Origin: Clostridia bacterium
GTDB lineage: Bacteria > Bacillota > Clostridia > Oscillospirales > QAKW01
Length of the DNA: 10,051 bases
Reading direction: 5' to 3'
Assembly (NCBI GenBank): GCA_017442025.1
Contig: JAFSBD010000268.1
Span: forward strand, 1 to 10,051
Positions within the stretch are counted from its first letter, which is position 1. Each line of letters starts with the position of its first letter. The notes beneath the pieces were generated by a model. That model saw only the letters and a program-made list of their open reading frames with translations. It did not search any database and was not told the DNA's origin. Below, piece after piece: positions 1 to 7,586 of this stretch. Made by a program: the position numbers and the translations under genes.

Positions 1-970
1 ATTCTCGTGAAAAGTAACTCTCGGTGTAATTATAAATGTTATCGTTGTCTACAAGCACCATGGAGTAGCCTGAGCCAAAGCAAAGGAACTGATGTGTATG
101 GGTGATATCATTGTCATTTTCGTCTTTTTCGGCCCAGAATAAGGTCAGAACACCGTTTTCCGCATACTTAACAGCAGGTTTTAAGGTTGGGTGAAACATT
201 AATTCGCCATTTGTGTTTCGAAGATAGACTGCTGTTTCGGAGCTTGAAAAAGAGTCTATATTTCCGATCGCCGCGCTGTTTTGGGCTCTGTATCCGCCAA
301 GGGAAAGAATTGTGGAGTTTTCCGAGAAAAAAAAGGAGCGGAGCGTAACAGAGGACTCTCCGTTGCTTAAAGTGAGAGAGGGGCCTTTAAGAGAAAAAGT
401 ATATTCCAATGCATCTTCGCCGGTTTTATATTTAACTCCCGTAACTTTATAATTTTCATCCAGGATCTCTTCATAATAATCAACAGGAGTGAATCGGATC
501 TTATTTCCCTCAACGGTGAAGGAACAGAGAATGTCTATATAACTTGCATCTGCTTTGGCAAAGGTCAAATAAGCCCAATGATAATTTCGGTCTACCATAA
601 TTTTTTTGCCGTATAAATCAGCGGCACCGGCCTCAACTTTAACAGGAAGTGTTGATAAAGATTTGGTTTGGAGTTCTCTGATGCCCCAATATTCCAGGTC
701 GGCAAATTCTGCGGATTGGCTGAACGTTTCAATCTCTTCGTCAAAGTTGTTTAACCAATATCTTCCGTAGAACATCTCCTCGGTGTATTGCAGCGAGTCG
801 TATATTTTATCAAGGTCCAATTTGTTTTCCGGCGACTTAAATACCCCGTTATCGGTGGTTCCGAAATAATAAATCGTTCCTTCCTCGGGGCTTTTATAAG
901 CATTGTTATTGCAGGCGGTTAAGGATAAAGTTAAAATAGCAGCAAGAAAAAAAGCAATTATTTTTTTCAT
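1..970 (-). CDS. Putative lipoprotein of unknown function (partial, 3' end outside window)
   Basis: Reading the minus strand from the ATG at 968-970 gives an open frame of at least 323 codons with no stop before the left edge. The N-terminus has Lys-Lys, a hydrophobic stretch and a lipobox LTAC with the lipidated cysteine at residue 20, so the product should be exported and anchored to the membrane by lipid. The mature part begins with Asn-rich CNNN and is rich in aromatic and acidic residues, with alternating short strand-like segments. I recognise no domain. An AGAGG Shine-Dalgarno lies 7 bases before the ATG. The gene is the fourth of a minus-strand operon, 33 bases after the stop of the preceding lipoprotein gene, with no terminator between. 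Its job is probably linked to the other exported proteins of that operon, but that is inference. Confidence 0.8.
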   Translation of the reverse strand, partial: MKKIIAFFLAAILTLSLTACNNNAYKSPEEGTIYYFGTTDNGVFKSPENKLDLDKIYDSLQYTEEMFYGRYWLNNFDEEIETFSQSAEFADLEYWGIRELQTKSLSTLPVKVEAGAADLYGKKIMVDRNYHWAYLTFAKADASYIDILCSFTVEGNKIRFTPVDYYEEILDENYKVTGVKYKTGEDALEYTFSLKGPSLTLSNGESSVTLRSFFFSENSTILSLGGYRAQNSAAIGNIDSFSSSETAVYLRNTNGELMFHPTLKPAVKYAENGVLTLFWAEKDENDNDITHTHQFLCFGSGYSMVLVDNDNIYNYTESYFSRE

Positions 971-1003
971 GACAAAACCTCTTTTCTGTAGGCATCTTTA
1001 TAA

Positions 1004-1912
1004 TTACCATTCAATATAAGCGCGGTAGTGGCCACCGCCGGCCATTGCATATAATTTCGACTGAATGGAAAGGGTGGTTTTATTACCTTCAAACGATAGG
1101 CAGAGATAGTAACCGTCTTCTCCCACATACCAAAACGATTGATTCCAAGAAGTTTTAGAAATATCGAGGGGAATTTCAGATATATCTTTCGCCCTGGCGA
1201 ATTTCATGTTTTGGTGTTCGATGGCACTTCTGCCCCAATCAAGGACAACAGAATCGTTGTTCATCTCATGAATCTTCACAATGCCGCGCATAGCAGGGGC
1301 ATATGGACTGGAGAATTCTTTTGCTTGGGATAAATCCAAATTCGTCGCCTCAAAGGATTTTTCGATCAAGGTCGGCTTATCATAGCTGCTGAATTGCCAC
1401 TTTTTCTTATCGCGGTCATAAGTTGCGGTTTGCTTAAACGATGCCGATACCTTTGCCTCTTTTGCATTTGAAAGAGCGTCCCATTGAAATTCCAGTTCTT
1501 TTTCTCCGGCAACATGGTTGATTTTGCCGTTGGTTCCGCCGCCTACCATATTATATAATTCCTCTTCGGTAGGAATCGATAAAACTTCTTTCAAGTCTTC
1601 GTCTTCAACATCAAAGGAATCCAGCATCCAGCCCTGATCGTATTTGGTATACTCCAGTTCATAAATACCGGTCCATGCGGCGCCGGCATATTCTACTACC
1701 GCTTCTGCGAGAACCGAGTATTCCTTTTCCTCCTGCATGCTTTTGGTGATCTTAAGTTCCTTGAGCGTTACGGGTTGTTCGTATTCTTCGGTCAGCTCGG
1801 CGGCAATTGCCTCGCCGATTTCCTTCTCTTTGGGAGCGCTTTTGCATCCGCATAAACCCAAGAGCAGAAAGCCTACGCATAAAACCAATGCTACATTTTT
1901 AATGACTTTCAT
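1004..1912 (-). CDS. Lipoprotein of unknown function
   Basis: This is a 302-aa protein with a classical lipoprotein signal: positively charged start, hydrophobic core, and LCGC lipobox with the acylated cysteine at residue 23. It should sit on the outer face of the cytoplasmic membrane. Residues about 30-110 contain a pattern of an acidic helix, then strands, ending in a G-W-M-L-D-S segment. This recalls small NTF2/cystatin-like extracellular domains of Gram-positive lipoproteins. A similar strand pattern ending K-K-W-Q-F-S-S occurs near residues 150-175, so the protein may hold two related modules. The C-terminal part (about 215-302) is aromatic-rich. An AAGGAG Shine-Dalgarno (1924-1930 region) is about 11 bases before the ATG. 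It is the third gene of the operon, 26 bases after the previous stop. No named family can be supported. Confidence 0.85.
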   Translation of the reverse strand: MKVIKNVALVLCVGFLLLGLCGCKSAPKEKEIGEAIAAELTEEYEQPVTLKELKITKSMQEEKEYSVLAEAVVEYAGAAWTGIYELEYTKYDQGWMLDSFDVEDEDLKEVLSIPTEEELYNMVGGGTNGKINHVAGEKELEFQWDALSNAKEAKVSASFKQTATYDRDKKKWQFSSYDKPTLIEKSFEATNLDLSQAKEFSSPYAPAMRGIVKIHEMNNDSVVLDWGRSAIEHQNMKFARAKDISEIPLDISKTSWNQSFWYVGEDGYYLCLSFEGNKTTLSIQSKLYAMAGGGHYRAYIEW

Positions 1913-1938
1913 TTTTAATAGTTCTCCTTTTTATATTT

Positions 1939-4272
1939 TTATTTGAGCGGGGCTTCTTTTCCGTCCATCATAATAACAGGATCAGAGAGAAATAAATCTT
2001 CTCCGCCGCGATAATCCCACAGCGAAGCGGTAACAACACATTCGTTCGTATTTAATTTATCAAAATCATATTTCTCTTCAGCTGAATCGTAGAAATAAAG
2101 CACTTTGCACTTGAATTCTTCTTCCGAGAGGGTTCCAAATGTTTCATAGTACAAATCGTCCACCAGTTTGATGGATATCCCTTCGTTCAATCTTAAAAAA
2201 TATTGGTAATTAAGGCCGACATGTTCGATTCTGCCTGTCAAGGTTATGCGATCGCTGATTTTGGTGGTTATCGATGAGCCAACCTCAAATTCGCCGTTTT
2301 GCTCTTTTTGGAGTTTTTGGCGATCTGCTTGATCGCGGGTATAATTCATTTCAATATTCGACTCCACAATCGATGCTATGGAAGAGGGGGAGGATTCCGG
2401 ATCTTTGTCTCTCCAGGTATAAAAAACCTTATGCCCGTTATAATTAAAAGTCAAGTTATATTCCATTCGGGCATACATATCGTCATAATAACCCTCCGGC
2501 TTTTCGCCCACGGTCTCTTTGCCGAGCAAAGAGACAAGCTCACCATAGGTCATATTTCCGCGAAGAGCACCGAGCAGCGGTGTTTCATTAAATGAGATGA
2601 CTTCGCGAATGATCGCGGCATTCGAAGGAGAAAGCAACTGCGTATCCAACCCAAAGCGTTCTCCGCTTTCATAGCTCATAAAGGTTGCACCCGCATCGCT
2701 ATAAAACACACAGTTTTTCCCCAGTTCCCTTTTAACATCCGCAACAGTTTTACCCAGAAATCTTGTAAGCCCCGTCTTCTCCATTTCCATATCGATTTTC
2801 GGAAGCTTATCGGCGGAAATCTTTTTATTGGATATCTTTTTGGTCAGATCCCGATCGGAAATGGCGGCGATTTCATTGAATGCCTCATTATAGTATTTGT
2901 TAATTACACTGGATTCTTCGATCATCCCACCGTCTACCGATAATTTATAGTCGATATGTGCACAGCGGATATAAAGCATGGCCGCATATTTGGTGTTGAT
3001 CGCAGAGGCGGGATCTTTTTTATATTTGCGGTAGAGCTTCATGATGCCGGCTTGCAGCTCGGAGATTCGTTTTGATTCTTCAATATAGTCCGCTTTATGG
3101 GAGACGCCATCAAAAAGAAAATCATACGACTTCCGCAGGGCATATTGCGCAATCGGAATAATGATCGCGCCGGAGGAAGAGAAAAAGTGCTTGAGCACGG
3201 CGGTTTCCAGCAGGTCATCTGCCGAGGAAAAGAAGACGGTTTTTCCTTCTTCATTTAAATAGCCTGCAAGCAATTTCAGATAATCGGTGCTGTTATAGTA
3301 CTTTGTCAGAGCTTCGATGGGTTGGCGGGCTGCTTTGGGGATGTACTCATCTTTTTTGAAATTAGAAGATCCGTAGGTATAGGAAAACATATCGGCATAT
3401 AGCTGCCCGCACCCTATCAAGCTGTCGAAATACTGATATAGCTCCAATTGGGAAACAATATCCAGCCCCTTAAGGGAAAAGTCTTTACTGCCCCCGATGG
3501 ATTCAAACATGGTGCCAAGGGGATCTTTGGTTTTATTTAAGGCATGGATCACCGCTGCGGAATCAGAGGAGGGGCCGTTTGAGATGATTTTCAACGCACC
3601 GTCATTCAGCGAGAAATCCAGGCCCTCGATGGTGCCGATGGTGTCCAGCTTATCGAGAAGAGAATACCCTTCTTGGACGATCGAGAGGACCTCCTCCTCT
3701 CCCTCAACCATTCGCGAGATGATCTTTTTATACTGTTCTTCAGAATGCCTTCCACTTATGCGGCTAAAAATTTTTCCCTGTGATGCGATGTTAAAAACAA
3801 CGGCCCCAACATATCCGACAGTTCCCGCGAACCCTTGGGTCAGATCAACGCGATATTGGGTTAATATGGCGTCGGTTTTTTTGATGCATTCCTTAAAGGT
3901 CGTTTCCAACCCGCGGAAAATCAAGGCATCGCCCACCTGAACGACCTCGGTATATAATTGCTCCATGCCGCTTTCCAGCTCCAGCCATTCCTTTTGCTCG
4001 ATGGTATGGGTGATTGGTTTTATTTTTTCACCGGAACGCTCGAATTGGGAGTCCTTCCATTGATAGCCCGAAAATTCTGCGGCATCCTCGATGGAAATAT
4101 AAAGCTGATCTTGATGCAGCAGCAGATCCACCCGCGTTTTATCGCAAAGGTTTGAAATGCAGCGCACGGTTTGATATTTCGGCGCATCATCCGCGAAGCA
4201 GACAACTGATGCGTTGATCAGCAACGCAAGGATCAGCAACACTGAAAGGATCTTTTTTCCATGGGTTTTCAT
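1939..4272 (-). CDS. Large secreted multidomain protein of unknown function
   Basis: The likely start is the ATG at 4270-4272, not an upstream in-frame ATG at 4377. From 4272 the protein begins with a clean signal peptide (Lys-Lys, Leu/Ile core, cleavage probably after C-F-A at residue 27), and an AGGGGGTG ribosome site sits just before it. The 777-aa product should be secreted, with no second membrane anchor seen. Residues about 33-125 resemble the copper-amine-oxidase-N-terminal-like stalk domain common in clostridial surface proteins. The middle (about 130-495) is long, mostly helical and unrecognised. Residues 501-565 and 570-640 look like two copies of a BLIP/DUF4309-like module, each with a G-x-T-x2-(D/E)-x-L-G type start. 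Residues about 664-770 resemble an OB-like DUF4431-type domain. The ATG overlaps the TGA of the upstream gene (ATGA), which implies translational coupling. Domain names are by pattern memory only. Confidence 0.85.
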   Translation of the reverse strand: MKTHGKKILSVLLILALLINASVVCFADDAPKYQTVRCISNLCDKTRVDLLLHQDQLYISIEDAAEFSGYQWKDSQFERSGEKIKPITHTIEQKEWLELESGMEQLYTEVVQVGDALIFRGLETTFKECIKKTDAILTQYRVDLTQGFAGTVGYVGAVVFNIASQGKIFSRISGRHSEEQYKKIISRMVEGEEEVLSIVQEGYSLLDKLDTIGTIEGLDFSLNDGALKIISNGPSSDSAAVIHALNKTKDPLGTMFESIGGSKDFSLKGLDIVSQLELYQYFDSLIGCGQLYADMFSYTYGSSNFKKDEYIPKAARQPIEALTKYYNSTDYLKLLAGYLNEEGKTVFFSSADDLLETAVLKHFFSSSGAIIIPIAQYALRKSYDFLFDGVSHKADYIEESKRISELQAGIMKLYRKYKKDPASAINTKYAAMLYIRCAHIDYKLSVDGGMIEESSVINKYYNEAFNEIAAISDRDLTKKISNKKISADKLPKIDMEMEKTGLTRFLGKTVADVKRELGKNCVFYSDAGATFMSYESGERFGLDTQLLSPSNAAIIREVISFNETPLLGALRGNMTYGELVSLLGKETVGEKPEGYYDDMYARMEYNLTFNYNGHKVFYTWRDKDPESSPSSIASIVESNIEMNYTRDQADRQKLQKEQNGEFEVGSSITTKISDRITLTGRIEHVGLNYQYFLRLNEGISIKLVDDLYYETFGTLSEEEFKCKVLYFYDSAEEKYDFDKLNTNECVVTASLWDYRGGEDLFLSDPVIMMDGKEAPLK

Positions 4273-4841
4273 TCGCTCACCCCCTGCTGAATATTTTGGC
4301 TGATGCTTTCTGTATAAAGCGAAAGCATATTGCCGTAAATGGCGTTTACAAAGTCCTCGTTGGGAACGATTTCCCAATTTCCGTCGACTTTTTGAACATC
4401 CACCATAACCGGGGTTGTTACCATGGAATAATTGCCGTTTTTCAGCGCTTGGTCAACCTCGGCTTCAATCTTTCGGATCGCCTGATCGCTTGGTAGAGAG
4501 GAATCGATGGTTTCCGCGATTTCAAGCAATAACTTTTTCATATCAGGAGCCGTTATTTGCAAGATCACCTTGTCATTTTCGCAAGAAATTACCGTATAGG
4601 ATACTTTGTCTGTTATGGCTTTTTCAATCACCGCCGGAGTATAGGTCTGTTCGGAATCGTCCTGCGGTTCTTCTTCGCTTGTGAAGGAAACCTTTACCGC
4701 TTCCTCGATGGCCGCGAGCTTTTTCTTGTTGTTAAAATCTCTTATTGCAGGGATCATCAAGATGCCGATGATGAGCAATAGTGAAACAACGGCCGCGGCG
4801 CCGATCAGCCATACTTTTTTATCCTTGAAATTGATTTTCAC
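4269..4841 (-). CDS. One-pass membrane protein with extracellular domain, unknown function
   Basis: This 190-aa protein starts with GTG at 4841. No ATG lies in frame nearby upstream, and GGGGG (rich Shine-Dalgarno) is 8 to 9 bases ahead of the GTG. Residues 1-10 are basic, residues about 11-31 form one hydrophobic transmembrane helix, and an acidic Glu/Asp/Ser/Thr linker follows at about 50-65. The short cytoplasmic N-terminus and the positive-inside rule place the C-terminal 155 residues outside the cell. That part has alternating helix and strand with a D-V-Q-K-V-D-G-N-W-E-I-V-P end, a pattern typical of small extracellular NTF2/DUF5105-like domains. It is the first gene of the operon, immediately behind the promoter at 4896-4925, and its stop overlaps the start of the large secreted protein. 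I do not recognise a specific function. Confidence 0.85.
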   Translation of the reverse strand: MKINFKDKKVWLIGAAAVVSLLLIIGILMIPAIRDFNNKKKLAAIEEAVKVSFTSEEEPQDDSEQTYTPAVIEKAITDKVSYTVISCENDKVILQITAPDMKKLLLEIAETIDSSLPSDQAIRKIEAEVDQALKNGNYSMVTTPVMVDVQKVDGNWEIVPNEDFVNAIYGNMLSLYTESISQNIQQGVSE

Positions 4842-4885
4842 ACCACATTTCCCCCATTTTTTGTATAATGTAACAAATTTCTCCT

Positions 4886-4906
4886 TATGTTATGGATTAT
4901 AACATA
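4886..4906. promoter_or_regulatory. Candidate operator: inverted repeat over the -10 box
   Basis: TATGTTAT (4886-4893) and ATAACATA (4899-4906) are perfect 8-base inverted arms around the 5-base spacer ggatt. The right arm and spacer overlap the minus-strand -10 box (4896-4901). The repeat also lies in the untranslated region upstream of the divergent ribbon-helix-helix gene. Dimeric repressors of this fold bind short AT-rich inverted repeats, so binding here could shut off the operon and perhaps the regulator itself. The repeat is seen; the binding is inferred. Confidence 0.5.
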
Positions 4907-4925
4907 TCTTTTTAACACATGTCAA
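4896..4925 (-). promoter_or_regulatory. Consensus sigma-A promoter of the four-gene envelope operon
   Basis: Read on the minus strand: -35 TTGACA (4920-4925), an 18-base spacer, and -10 TATAAT (4896-4901) preceded by TGT, which makes an extended -10. All 12 hexamer bases match consensus. The GTG start of the first gene is 54 bases downstream of the -10 box. Such a strong core promoter is usually held in check by a repressor, which fits the inverted repeat lying over it. Confidence 0.85.
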
Positions 4926-4951
4926 ATCATAATAAATGTGAGGTGATGTGT

Positions 4952-5140
4952 GTGAAAGAAAAACTGATTATCAAAAAGAAATCCCTCAAAGGGGAGGACG
5001 GATATAAGATATTTTCAATACGAATCAAAGAAGAAACCGTTTCGATGCTGGATCAATTAAGCCAGGATACCAATCGTTCCCGCAATGAGTTGATCAATAT
5101 TCTTTTGGAATATGCTGCCAAAAACTGTGAAGTAAAATAA
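4952..5140 (+). CDS. Small ribbon-helix-helix (CopG/Arc-like) transcriptional regulator
   Basis: I place the start at the GTG at 4952, because GAGGTG (4940-4945) lies 6 bases upstream. The ATG at 4946 overlaps that ribosome site, and the ATG at 4919 has none. This gives 62 aa. After a Lys-rich N-terminal arm, residues 18-26 (Y-K-I-F-S-I-R-I-K) form the DNA-contacting strand. Residues 27-40 form helix A and residues 43-58 (S-R-N-E-L-I-N-I-L-L-E) form helix B, the standard ribbon-helix-helix layout of a dimeric repressor. It is the only plus-strand gene and is divergent from the envelope operon. An inverted repeat in the shared upstream region is a natural candidate binding site. The fold assignment is firm; the target is inferred. 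A toxin-antitoxin role is unlikely because no toxin-like partner overlaps it. Confidence 0.85.
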   Translation: MKEKLIIKKKSLKGEDGYKIFSIRIKEETVSMLDQLSQDTNRSRNELINILLEYAAKNCEVK

Positions 5141-5195
5141 AAAAGACCCATGAGGTGATCTTCTGTGTGGAAGCGTGCCTCAATGGGTCTTTTTT
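5138..5195. terminator. Bidirectional intrinsic terminator between convergent genes
   Basis: GACCCAT (5145-5151) pairs with ATGGGTC (5183-5189), and GAGG (5152-5155) pairs with CCTC (5178-5181) across a single bulged A. The loop is 22 bases. An A-tract (5138-5144) precedes the stem and a T-tract (5190-5195) follows it, so it can end transcription from both the regulator (stop at 5140) and the convergent large membrane gene (stop at 5212). Confidence 0.85.
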
Positions 5196-5211
5196 GATTC
5201 AAATGATCTGG

Positions 5212-7434
5212 TTACTTCGCTCTGGTGAAATCAAGGGTTCTGCCCCAGCCGGTGTTATAAACGGAGAGAATATCATTCTTCAGATTTACGGTATATTCCG
5301 CGTTGGTGAGGATGGCATCTGCGCCCTCGATATAATACTCCACCTTTAATTGATCGCCGTTTAGGGTATATTTACCGTCTGTTCCCGAGCCGAGCATGGT
5401 AGACCACGCTCTTCCGCCATAATAGGTATGCCCTTCTACCGACACCATGCATTCTTCCTGGGAGAAACTATAAGTTCCGTCGGCGCGGAAGTGAAAATTC
5501 CAGATCTCCAGGGTATCCTCGCCGGTTTCCATATTGGTGAGCATATCATAGTATTCCCATTTTCCAACAATACTGCTTGCCGTATTCACCGCAGGTTTGC
5601 TGGGTGTTTGGGGCGCAGGGGTGGCGGCGGGCTTTTCCACCGGCGTAGCGGCGGGTTTTTCTACCGGGGTGGTGGAGGTGGCAGGCTTTTTCGAAGGGGA
5701 GGTAGATGCTTGGGTTGAATTCGTAAGATTGATTCGGTTTTCACAAACGATTTCTTCGCCAAGGTAGGTTATCGTAATATCGGAGCTTTCAAACCGCAGG
5801 TAGCCGTCCTCGGCTTGATCTTCAAACGTGTCCCGTATATCTTCGAAGGAGCCGTAGTAAACATACTCTGCGCAAATATCAAAATCCTTTGTTATGGTGC
5901 CGAAAAGTTTGCTATCATTATATTTATCTATGTATGAAACATATTTTTGCAAATCGTAGGTATTTGCAATGATATACGGATTTTCTTTTGAGCCGTTGCC
6001 TTCAAGTTCCGCGTTCCAATCATACATAACGACCTCAGCCGGTGCGCTTTCTTTGGCTGCGCCGAATTTTGTTATGCCCAAAACGGCCATTAAAACGAAG
6101 ATCACAGCGGCTAAAACCCCAACGCCCGCAACACCCAAAACAATGGGCAGGACAACGCTCTGCTTAGGCTCGGCGCGGCCTTCGGAAAGCTGCAGGGCGA
6201 TCTTCTTGATGAGTGTTTCATATTCCTCGGCCCGTTCTGTCGCCTCTGCAACGTCCCATTCCATCGCCACCTTAAACCAATAGGCGCCCATGGGCAGATT
6301 ATTGGCGTTGATATATTCATCGGCCAGCAAGAGGCTTGCCTCGGCGTTGCCGTATTGGGCCGCCTCGGTCAGCAGAGGGATTTTTTGCTCGCCTTCGGTT
6401 TGCTTGGCCAGATCCAGCAGGGCGGAATGCACCTTCCCCTCGGCACTCTTTTGGAGCAGTTCCAGCGCCTTGCCTTCATAAAGGGCGGCTTCGCCCTTTG
6501 TTTGTTTAGCCAGATGGTAGGCGGCAAAGGGATTATTCTCCTCCGCCAACCGCTCCAGGGCGGCGGCATCTTCCTTGCCGGTATAGCCGCTCTTCATGGC
6601 GGCGATCTCCTGATCGTTTGCCGCGATGCGGTATTTAGCAAAGTCTTGGATGGCAGGGGCTTCATGCTCCCGCGCCTTTGTTTGGATGGCTTGGGTTTGA
6701 TAGACCGCCTCGGTATGCTTCATCTGCCACTTGAGGTAAATAACCGGGAAGAAGAGGGCATAGATGCCCAAGGTCAGCGGGGTCAAAAGAACAAAGAGCA
6801 GATATTTGACGAAAAGCTGACCGCCGGTGCCGTTGAATTCCAGCGGACTGCCGCCGATATGGGTATGCTTGGCCTCCCATTGCAGAACCATTTTGTCTGC
6901 CCAGGCTTTTCCGATGCCAAGAGTAAAGAGGGTGAGCAGAGCGGCGAGGAGATGGACCCCCAAAAATCCGCCTGCGCCGCCGGAGAAATAGCTTTCAACC
7001 GGCCGGTCTTCGTCGGCATAGAATGTATGCTTCACAACCCATTTTTTCATCCCCAACCCCAGCCAAATGCCGTAGATCCCAAAGGTGATGATGGTCAGGA
7101 ATACCCAAAGGAGATATTTTCCGATCAGTTGGTGGCCATGACCGTTGAACTTCAATCGGCGGCCGTTGATAACGGTGTGCTTTACCTGCCAGCCCTGCAC
7201 CATGCAAAGAACCCAAGGATAAGCGATCCCCAAGGTGATGGTAGTTAAAAGATCCGAAAGGATGTAGTATCCGATCAGTTGCAGGGTGCTGCCGTCGAAA
7301 TAGGAGCCTTCCCCTGCGGCGGCAGGGCTTGCTGCCTCGCTTTTTTTAGAATTTAGTGCCAGAACCACAACGATGATGGCGCCGACGATGACGCCAACAA
7401 TGCCCAGGATAATTAAAATGCCTGCGATTGCCAT
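5212..7434 (-). CDS. DUF898-like membrane protein fused to Sel1-like repeats and a lipocalin-like domain
   Basis: A 740-aa protein with an ATG at 7434 and GGAGG 8 bases upstream. The domains I see, in order, begin with a hydrophobic N-terminal helix (residues 3-27). Next come four DUF898/YjgN-like repeats (about 45-241), each with F-x-G-x-G, a hydrophobic helix containing T-L-G-I, and a K-H-T signature (85-87, 135-137, 189-191, 239-241). Then follow Sel1/TPR-like helical repeats (about 285-410), rich in A-x2-L-A and E-A-A-x-Y-G-N-A-E-A. A transmembrane helix at about 427-452 precedes an extracytoplasmic region (465-570) that opens with G-S-K-E-N-P-Y-I-I, a lead-in motif common in secreted repeat proteins. 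A Pro/Thr/Lys linker (575-618) leads to a lipocalin-like barrel (622-740) with G-K-W-E and A-D-G-T-Y. It has its own promoter and terminator. The function is unknown; the layout suggests a membrane sensor or scaffold with an outside ligand-binding domain. Confidence 0.88.
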   Translation of the reverse strand: MAIAGILIILGIVGVIVGAIIVVVLALNSKKSEAASPAAAGEGSYFDGSTLQLIGYYILSDLLTTITLGIAYPWVLCMVQGWQVKHTVINGRRLKFNGHGHQLIGKYLLWVFLTIITFGIYGIWLGLGMKKWVVKHTFYADEDRPVESYFSGGAGGFLGVHLLAALLTLFTLGIGKAWADKMVLQWEAKHTHIGGSPLEFNGTGGQLFVKYLLFVLLTPLTLGIYALFFPVIYLKWQMKHTEAVYQTQAIQTKAREHEAPAIQDFAKYRIAANDQEIAAMKSGYTGKEDAAALERLAEENNPFAAYHLAKQTKGEAALYEGKALELLQKSAEGKVHSALLDLAKQTEGEQKIPLLTEAAQYGNAEASLLLADEYINANNLPMGAYWFKVAMEWDVAEATERAEEYETLIKKIALQLSEGRAEPKQSVVLPIVLGVAGVGVLAAVIFVLMAVLGITKFGAAKESAPAEVVMYDWNAELEGNGSKENPYIIANTYDLQKYVSYIDKYNDSKLFGTITKDFDICAEYVYYGSFEDIRDTFEDQAEDGYLRFESSDITITYLGEEIVCENRINLTNSTQASTSPSKKPATSTTPVEKPAATPVEKPAATPAPQTPSKPAVNTASSIVGKWEYYDMLTNMETGEDTLEIWNFHFRADGTYSFSQEECMVSVEGHTYYGGRAWSTMLGSGTDGKYTLNGDQLKVEYYIEGADAILTNAEYTVNLKNDILSVYNTGWGRTLDFTRAK
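5620..5667 (-). repeat. Two 24-bp in-frame repeats in the Pro-rich linker
   Basis: Two adjacent imperfect 24-bp units encode P-V-E-K-P-A-A-T twice (residues 590-605 of the DUF898-like protein). The DNA copies differ at a few third positions. They form part of an extended linker between the outside domain and the lipocalin-like barrel, and such short repeats can vary in copy number between strains. Confidence 0.8.
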
Positions 7435-7466
7435 AGTTGTTTCCTCCGTATTTTTAATGTAATTTA

Positions 7467-7495
7467 ACTATAGCAAGTTTCGCTGAAAATGTCAA
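7467..7495 (-). promoter_or_regulatory. Sigma-A promoter of the DUF898-like gene
   Basis: On the minus strand: TTGACA (7490-7495), a 17-base spacer and TATAGT (7467-7472). The start codon is about 33 bases further on, behind a GGAGG ribosome site. The -35 box lies only 6 bases from the left end of the hairpin-rich inverted-repeat element. Confidence 0.82.
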
Positions 7496-7586
7496 ATAAT
7501 GCAAAAAGAGACCCTTGGGAGACACTTTGTAAAGATGTAGTCTCCGTTTTTTTATATAAAGAAAAAATGACACTTTCGGCAGGAAA

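Noticed and set aside
4273..4377. A 35-residue N-terminal extension of the large secreted protein
   Set aside because: It would bury the signal peptide and overlap the upstream gene by about 100 bases. The internal ATG at 4272 has a good ribosome site and an ATGA junction.
4864..4869. A plus-strand TATAAT as the promoter of the ribbon-helix-helix gene
   Set aside because: No acceptable -35 box lies 16-18 bases upstream and the extended -10 spacing is wrong, so I left the regulator's own promoter unassigned.
5152..5170. A ribosome-site-like GAGGTGAT followed by GTG inside the terminator loop
   Set aside because: The same 8-mer precedes the regulator and the ATPase gene, but the frame here runs antisense into the DUF898-like gene and codes for nothing recognisable.
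6355..7248. A 297-codon open frame on the plus strand
   Set aside because: It is fully antisense to the DUF898-like gene, has no ribosome site or recognisable domain, and follows from the biased codon use of the real gene.
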